Position numbers and translations under genes: made by a program
NCBI GenBank assembly: GCA_030627905.1
Contig: DAOVRZ010000105.1
Location: 1 to 19,934, forward strand
Reading direction: 5' to 3'
Source of the DNA: JAGMES01 sp023128035
GTDB taxonomy: Bacteria > Bacillota > Halanaerobiia > DY22613
Length of the DNA stretch: 19,934 nt
Notes under the pieces: generated by a model
The model's database searches: none
Told to the model about the DNA's origin: nothing
What the model saw: only the letters and a program-made list of their open reading frames with translations
Part shown: one piece after another, positions 8,501 to 17,500 of the stretch
Position numbering within the stretch: position 1 is the stretch's first letter
Layout: the number at the start of each line of letters is the position of its first letter

Positions 8501-11500
8501 TTATTTTTATAAACAACTTGTCTTGAAATCTGTAGTTTTTCATACTCAAAGTTTGTTCTCAAAATATCATATCTTTGAACAAGTAAGTTTAGACTCTTTT
8601 CAAATAAGTCTATGTCAAGATTGCCTGCCAAATGTAATTCTGATTGTTCGAAGTTTGCTATACTCTTCGTGTCTTTTAAGTAGTGAAACAACATTCCCTG
8701 TTGCATTGGAGACAATGGATAAATTTTTTCAAATTGCTTCATTTTACTCATATCAATTTCTTGTTGTTGCATACAATGGTCTATTATGTTTTTAATGTTT
8801 TTAGAATAACTATCGACTATATGCTGTACAGTATCATGGCTAAATTCATGCATATTATAACTAAAATCTAACCTTAAACTGCCACCCACAATCATTCCAT
8901 TTACGTCAATAGCATGATTTCTTTCGAATTCAGAGCTCATAGCTAAACCTGTAGACGCGTTAGAAATATTAAATATGCCTGTATTTACATCCATGTCAAA
9001 CTGACCTAAGTAGTTTAAACTTATTTCTGGATGCATAGATAATTTATGCTTTTGATTACTTTTTTGAGTAAGATATCTAAGAATTCCATAACCTATTCCT
9101 TTATCTGGTATCCGTCTTAACTCTTCTTTCACTGCTTTTATGATATGTGAAATATCTTCTGAACTGCTCATATCAAAAATCACAGGGTATTGTGACGTAA
9201 ACCAACCTACAGTTCTAGTTATATTTACATCTTCTATAATATTCTCACGTCCATGCCCTTCAAGGCTTATAGCTATCACATCTTCTCCTGTCCAATCTTT
9301 TACAGCTAACCCCAGAGCTACTAGCAATATATCATTTATTTCAGTATTGTAGGCCTGGTTTACATGTTTTAATAGTTTTTCCGTATCTTCAACTTCCAGA
9401 ACCATTGGCAATATCTTAGTATCTTTTCTCTTATTTGATTGGATTTCTCTCTCTCTAGGTAAAGGTTTTACTTCAATTTGTTCAAGGCGTTCCCAATAGC
9501 CCATCTGTTCTAAAATCTCTTTACTATTTGCAAAGGTTAATAATTTTTCTGCCCATTCTTTGAATGATTGAGTCTTCCGCGGTAACTTTATTTCTTTTCC
9601 TTCTTGAGCCTGGCTGTATGCTGTTGCCAAATCTTCAAATATGATTCTCCATGATACCCCATCTACCACAAGATGATGAATAACTATCAGTAAATGATCC
9701 CCTTCTTCTGTTTTGAACACTCCTAATTTAATAAGAGGGCCAGTTTCCAAGTCAATACTAGATTGAATCTTATTTGCTTCTTCTTCGATTCTTAACATAT
9801 AATTTGACTCTTCAACCAGATCAAATATCTGCAAGTCAAACATATTGTCGCTAGAGCCTCTATTGTACTGTTTTACGCTGTTTTCTTCGAATTTATATAC
9901 CATTCTCAGGGCATCATGATGCTCCACAATTTTTGTGAATGCCTTTCTTAAAGCATCATTGTCAAAACCTTCTCTGTTGTGAAGCATGACCGAGTGATTG
10001 AAATGATGCATATCTGTAAATTTCTGTTCGAAAAACCATACTTGTATTGGGGTAAGTTTTACTTCTCCTTCTACGATTCCTTGCTCGGCAGTACTGTTTG
10101 TATTTTTGATATAACTGCTTAATTCACTTATACAGCGATGCTTGAAGAGATCATTGATTTCCAATTTCAACCCGTAATTATTCAGCCTAGAAGCTACTTG
10201 TATTGATTTAATCGAATCACCGCCTAGACTGAAGAAACTATCGTTTATTCCTACTTTCTCTACTCCTAAAACTTCACTCCATATTAAAGCTACCTTCTCT
10301 TCTACTTCATTTCTAGGAGCTACATACTCTACTCCAGTTAATATATTTCCTTCTGGCTCTGGTAAAGCTTTTCTATCTACTTTTCCATTTTTAGTCAATG
10401 GCATTCTTTCTAGCTGCATAAAATGTGCTGGAATCATGTAATCTGGAAGACTATTGGATAGATTTTTCCTTAAATCTTCAACTGATATTTCTTGATTAGC
10501 TACTACATATGCAGATAAATATTTATTTCCATTTTTATCTTTCTGATCAATTACTATAGCTTCTTTGATTCCATCATAATTTAAAATACTATTTTCGATC
10601 TCTCCAATTTCAATTCTAAAGCCTCTAATCTTTACTTGATTGTCAATTCTTCCTAGAAACTCAATATTTCCATCAGAAAGTAATCTCACCAAATCTCCTG
10701 TTCGATAGATTTTATCTCCAGGAATAAATGGATTTTCTATAAACTTTTCTGCTGTCAGTTCTGAATTATTTACATAACCTCTGGCGAGTCCATCTCCTCC
10801 AACATGTAATTCTCCGTGTACTCCGATGGGGCTTAGATTGTTATATTGATCAAGGATATATGTTGTTGAGTTACTGATCGGTTTACCGATTGGGATATTT
10901 GAAGCATCTTCTTGATCTACAGCAAAATACGTTGAGACAGTAGTATTTTCTGTTGGTCCATATAAATTAACAATATTAAGATTGCACACTTTTTTCACCT
11001 TATTGACATGTTTTGGAGAAATAACATCTCCTCCAATAAAGAGATATTTAAGTGGTTTAAACATCTCTACTTTTTCTTCTGCCATTAAGTTAAATAAAGG
11101 TGTAGTGAATAATACTGTACTGATTTGGTTATCTACTAAATATTTTTCCATCGCTTCAGTTTTTAGAATTAAATCTTTGCTGGCCAAATGAAGTTCTAAA
11201 CCATTTAATAATGCTCCCCAGACCTCAAAAATAGAGGCATCAAATGCTAAAGTTCCGGTTTGTAACATTTTATCTCCATCTGCAAATTGGACATAATTCG
11301 TACTTTTTATAAGCCTTGCTACATTTCTGTGTTCTATCATAACCCCTTTAGGTTTACCTGTAGAACCTGATGTATAAATTACATAAGCTAAACTTTCTGG
11401 AGTGTTTATGTTTTCTAGATTGTTTTGTTTTCCTGAATAGAGTGTTTCATCCAAAACGTCAATTGTATTACCATTAAAATCAATATCTTTTCTTAAATCC

Positions 11501-14500
11501 CCCAGAGTTAATAGTATTTTTACTGAACTATCTTCTAACATATAATTTATTCGATTTTCTGGATACTCTAGATCTATTGGAAGATATGCTCCTCCTGCTT
11601 TTAATATCGCCATAACCCCAACGATTACCTCTAATGATTTTTTAGCTATTATTCCTATAACAGTATCCTCTTTTACTCCATTTACTCTTAAAATATTTGC
11701 TAGAGAGTTAGATCTTTCATTAAGCTCTTTATAAGTTAAATTCTTTTCTTTAAATACTACAGCTATATGATTTGGGGTTCTTTCTACATGTTCTTCAAAT
11801 AAATCCTGTAGTGTCTTATTTCTTGGATAATCTGTATAGGTGTTATTAATGTCATATAGAATCATATCTCTTTCTTCTTTAGTAAGTACATCTATTTCAC
11901 TTAATTTAACCTCTGTATTTACTGTGACTATCTTAAATATGTTTGTAAGGTGAGCTTTCATCCGTTCTATAGTTTCTCTCTTAAATAACTTAGTACAATA
12001 TTCAAAGTTTAAAATAATTTCTTCAGCTTCGTCAGTACTCACACCTTCACTTGCAGCTATTGTTAAATCAAATTTCGATATTTTCTGATCATAATTAAAT
12101 GGTTTGAATTCTAAATTCTCAATTTTCAATTCTCCATTATTAAAGTTTTGCATAGTAAACATTACATCAAACAATGGATTTCGACTCATATCCCTGCTTA
12201 AATCTAACTGTTCTACTAACTCTTCAAATTGATAATCCTGATTTTCATATGCTTTTAATGAATTTTCTTTTACTTCCTTTAGAAATTCTTCATAAGTCTT
12301 ATTTCCGTCTGGATTATTTCTCATTGCAAGAGTGTTTACAAACATTCCGATAATTTTTGCTAGATCTGCATGTGGTCTACCCGCTATTGGACTTCCAACG
12401 ATTATATCTTCTTGACCACTATATTTGGACAATAAGATATTCACCCCTGATAGAAGTACCATATACATTGTACTACCAGTTTCTTTGGCAATCCTCTTTA
12501 GATCCTGTGTAAGGTTCTTATCTAATTTAAAGCTTATACTGTCTCCTGCAAATCTTTGAATGGTTGGTCTTGGATAGTCTGTTGGCATATTTAATACTGG
12601 CACTTGCCCATCATTCTGAATGGGGTTACTAAATCTACTTATCCAATATTCTTCTTGTTTTTTCATAATATCCGATCTTAGTAGATTATTTTGCCATTTA
12701 GCAAAATCCTTGTATTGAATTCTTAACTTGTCTAATTCTTTACCTTCATAGAATTTTGCAAATTCATTTATAAATATACCCATAGATATTCCATCAGATA
12801 TTATATGGTGCATATCAAACAAAAGTATATGTTTATCTTCTTGTAATTTCATTACTCCTACTCTAAATAAAGGTGCTTTAGTTAAGTCAAAAGAGGTCAC
12901 AAACTCGTTTAATACTTCTTCTATAGCTTTATCTGTTTTGTTTAAATAATCTACTTTAAACTTTGCTTCTACATGTGTGTACGAATTTACTTTTTGTATT
13001 ACTTTATCTTCGATAGTTTCAAAGGAAGTTCTTATACTTTCATGTCTTCTTATAAGTTCATAGAAAGCTTTTTCTACTCTTTCAATATTTAGAATTCCTT
13101 CTACTTCCAGTACACCTGGCATATTATAATTTGTACTGCTCAAATCGAACTGTTGGAGCATATACATTCTCTTCTGTGCTGAAGACACTTCATAATAACC
13201 TGCAGACTCTACTTTTTCTATTGCTATATATGCTGTTTTTGTTGCATTTTTAATATATTCGCTTATTCCTTTTATAGTTGGTCTTTTAAATATCTCATTT
13301 AATGGTACTTCCACATTCAGTGCTTTATGCATTTTAGCTACCAATATTGTTGCCTTTAAAGAATGTCCTCCCAATTCAAAGAAGTTATCATTAATACCTA
13401 CTTTCTTAATTCCTAATACCGCTCCTAAAACCTCTCCCCATATATCTACCAATTTTTCTTCTGTTGCATTTCGTGGTGCTTCATATTCAGTTCCTACTAC
13501 AATTTTACCTTCAAGTTCAGGAAGTGCTTTTCGATCAATCTTACCATTTGCAGTTAATGGCATTTGATCTAATTGTACAAAATATGATGGGATCATGTAT
13601 TCTGGTAAACTTATTAATAGAAATTCTCTCAACTCCTTCGGAGTGAAGTCCCCTACCTTTACTTCTTTTTCTGAAACAACATATGCACAAAGATATTTTG
13701 ATCCATTTTTATCTTCTTGATCTACCACTATTGCTTCTTTGATTGGATTATAATTTAACAACTGACTTTCGATCTCTCCTAGTTCTATTCTATATCCACG
13801 TATCTTCACTTGATGATCTATTCTTCCCAAAAATTCGATATTCCCATCAGTTAATAATCGCGCCATATCTCCAGTTTTGTACATTTTCATACCAGCTATA
13901 AAAGGGTTCGGTACAAATTTTTCTGCTGTCAAATCTTCTCTGTTTATATAGCCTTCTGCTAAACCATCTCCGGAGATACACAATTCTCCCACAACGCCCT
14001 TAGGCACAAGATTTGAGTATTGATCCAGTATATATATTTGTGTATTAGCCAGAGGCTTACCTATTGGAACATTTCTACCTACGGGTGCTGTTTGACCATA
14101 TTTATAGAACGTTGTGCAGATTGTAGCTTCTGTAGGACCATAGCCGTTTATGATTTGCATATTCTCATTTAATTTCAGATAGTCTTCTAATACATAATCC
14201 TTAATTGGCTCTACCCCTACCAGCATTTTGTTAAGTTTGACTTCTTCATTGCTTAATCGTTCATAAACCTCTTTTAATATAGTTGGAGGGATATAAGCAA
14301 AGGTTATCTCTTTATCTGCAATAGTTCTAACCAAATTATGAATATCTAGTATCATTTCATTGTTATAAAGCACTAGAGTGGCTCCAAAAACTAGAGGCAT
14401 AAATATTTCACATATACTTACGTCAAAGGAGATATTAGTCAAACTCAGGCAATTATCTTTTATCCCCACATTCTCTCCAAAGCTACTATATATATTACAT

Positions 14501-17500
14501 AGGAAATTATTTAGAGCCTTGTGAGATACCATAACCCCTTTAGGTTTTCCAGTAGAGCCAGAAGTATAGATGATATACGCCAAACCTTGCGAATTCTTAA
14601 TAGGTTCTAAATTTGAGCTTGCTTTATGATATATTTGTTCATCCTCTAACGCAATTATTTGACCTCTAAATGGAACTTCATTTACCAAATACTCATGTGT
14701 CAATAAAATATCTGCACCGCTATCTTTAAGCATATACCCGAAGCGTTCCTCAGGGTAATCAGGATTTATGGGTAGATAAGCACCACCTGCTTTAAGTATT
14801 CCTAATATCCCAATCATCATCTCAAAAGAACGGTTTACTGATATTCCAACTATGCTATCTGCGTTCACTCCATTTTCTCTTAAGGTTCTAGCTAATTGAT
14901 TTGCTTTTTCATTTAATTCTTTATAGGTTAGTTTCATTTCTCCTGCGCGCCTACGCGATGCTACTGCAGTATTATCTGGTATATTCTTTACTTTTTCTTC
15001 AAATAAATTATGTATTGTTTTATCTCTCGGGTAATCTACATAAGTGCTATTAAAATCGCAAAGAATTTGATCCTTTTCTTCTTTGTTAAGCATTTCTATA
15101 TCACTTATTTTAATATCTGCATTTGCTGTTACTGCTTTGAGTATATTTCTAAAGTGCGATGTCAATCTTTCTACAGTTTCTCTTTTAAATAGCTTAGTAC
15201 AGTATTCAAAATTTAAATTTATTTCGTCCTCACCTGCGGAGGTGTCTTCATAGGCTGAAATTGTTAGATCAAATTTTGATATTTTATTTTCATAAGATAA
15301 AGGTCTGAATTTTAAATCTTGAACTTCTAATTCCGCATTATCAAAATTTTGTAGCACAAACATTACATCAAATAGTGGATTTCTACTCATATCCCTGTGC
15401 AGGTTTAATTTATCTACCAGTTCTTCAAATTGATAATCCTGATGTTCATAAGCTTCTAATGCATTATCTTTTACTTCCTTCAATAATTCTTTGTAAGTCT
15501 TATTCCCTGCTAGATTATTTCTCATTGCCAGGGTGTTTATAAACATTCCGATAATTTTTTCTAAATCTGCGTGTGGTCTACCTGCAATTGGACTTCCTAC
15601 TATTATATCTTCTTGACCACTATATTTGGACAACAGAATATTTACCCCTGATAAAAGTACCATATACATTGTACTAGCTGTTTCTTTGGCGATTCCTTTT
15701 ATTTTCTCTGTAAGATCCCTATCCACTTTAAAGCTTAGAGTATCTCCTGCAAAACTTTGGATAGCTGGTCTTGGATAATCAGTCGGTAAATTTAATACTG
15801 GTACTTCACTAAATCTATTGACCCAATATTCTTCCTGTTTTTTCATTATATCGCTTTTTACTAGTTTATTTTGCCATCCTGAATAATCTTTGTATTGAAT
15901 TCTTAAACTATCTAGTTCTTTACCCTCATAAAGATTCACGAAATCGTTCACAAATATTCCCATAGTTATTCCATCTGATATTATATGGTGCATATCAAAC
16001 ATAAGTATGTATTTTTCTGATTCTAATTTTATAATACCTACCTTAAATAAAGGAGCTTTACTTAAATCAAATGGCTTTATAAACTCATTTATTATTTGTT
16101 CTGGAGTTTTTTGAGCATGCTCAATATATTTTACTTCAAATTCACTTTTAACTATTGAATACGCATTTACTATTTGAACTAATTTATCTTCAATTAATTC
16201 AAGAGATGTTCGTAAGGTTTCATGTCTCTTTATCATTTCTAAAAACGCTTTTTCTACTTTTTTCACATCTAATCTGCCTTCTACTTCCAATACCCCAGGC
16301 ATATTATAATTTACATTTCTTAAATCCATTTGTTGTAACAAATACATTCTCTTTTGAGCAGATGATGTCTCATAATACCCTGTATCATTACATCCTAAGT
16401 CATCGACTTTTTCTATCGCTTCATACTGTACTTTTGCTGCACTTTTAATATATTTGCTAACACCTTTTATTGTTGGTGATTTAAATATTTGCTTTAATGA
16501 TACTTCTACATCTAGTTCTTTTTGTATCCTTCCTGCCAGAATGGTTGCTTTCAAAGAATGACCACCCAATTCGAAGAAATTGTCCATTACTCCAACTTTT
16601 TCTATCTTCAAAACTTCTGACCATATCTCTACCAGCTTTTCTTCAACTTCATTTGTAGGTGCAACATACTCTACCCCTACCTCAATATTACCCTCTGGCT
16701 CAGGTAGTGCATTTCGATCAATCTTTCCATTTTGAGTTAATGGCATCTTATCAAGTTTAACAAAATACGTAGGAATCATATAATCAGGCAGATCTTTAGA
16801 CATATATTCTCTCAAATCTGAAATAGTAAATTCGCTTTCGCCTACTACATATGCACACAGATATTTACTGTTAGAATCCTCTTTAGCCATAACAACTGTT
16901 TCTTTTATCGCTTCATGTCTCAAAATTTGACTTTCTATCTCGCCAATTTCGATTCTATATCCTCTGATTTTTACCTGATGGTCTATTCTTCCTAAGAATT
17001 CTATATTACCATCTGCAATCCATCTTACCAAATCACCCGTACTATAAAGTCTATGTTCTGGTCTAAATGGATCTATCATAAATTTTTCTGATGTAAGCTC
17101 AGGCCTGTTATAATAACCTCTTCCTACACAATCACCAGATATAAAGAGTTCACCAACTACTCCTATCGGCACGAGTCTAATTTCCTTTGTATCCTTATCT
17201 TTATTTCCTATATATAATTTTGTATTACTTATAGGTTTTCCGATAGGTGGCAAATCAGGCATTTCTTCCATCATATCAACTGTATAAGTTGAAACAACAT
17301 GTGCTTCTGAAGGACCATAATGATTATGTAAATATACTCTGTTTTCTTTCAAATATTGCTTTAATTCTTCAGTAATAATCAACTGCTCACCAGCTACAAT
17401 GATATGTTTAATCCGTTCAGAGAATTTTTCCATATATTCTCTTTCACAAACAATAAACTTAAAATATGCAGTTGGGAAAAATACTACTTCTATTTCATTT

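Larger units (their letters stand above)
13249..16374 (-). other. Module 2: C2-A2-T3, substrate unassigned
   Basis: C2 (about 1187-1630) has HHIISDG at 1315-1321. A2 (about 1637-2143) has SGSTGKPKG at 1791-1799 and the A10 lysine at 2131. The code reads D-V-C-Y-L-G-G-I-C. I cannot match it from memory to an assigned residue, though the mix suggests a small or hydrophobic side chain. The same code recurs in A6 of the second protein, where the DNA is about 94% identical. T3 carries serine 2191. Helix 1 of T3 is lengthened by four residues (VLGAVLG, 2168-2174) compared with the VLGI/VLGV of its siblings. A2 also has an SRRRAG insertion before LTYKELN (1659-1664). Confidence 0.88.

Noticed and set aside
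8758..10065. E domain read as a further condensation domain
   Set aside because: The preceding carrier has LGGDS. The domain itself has EGHGRE, RTVGWFTS and NYLGQF, which are epimerisation signatures, and the following C domain is of the DCL kind.
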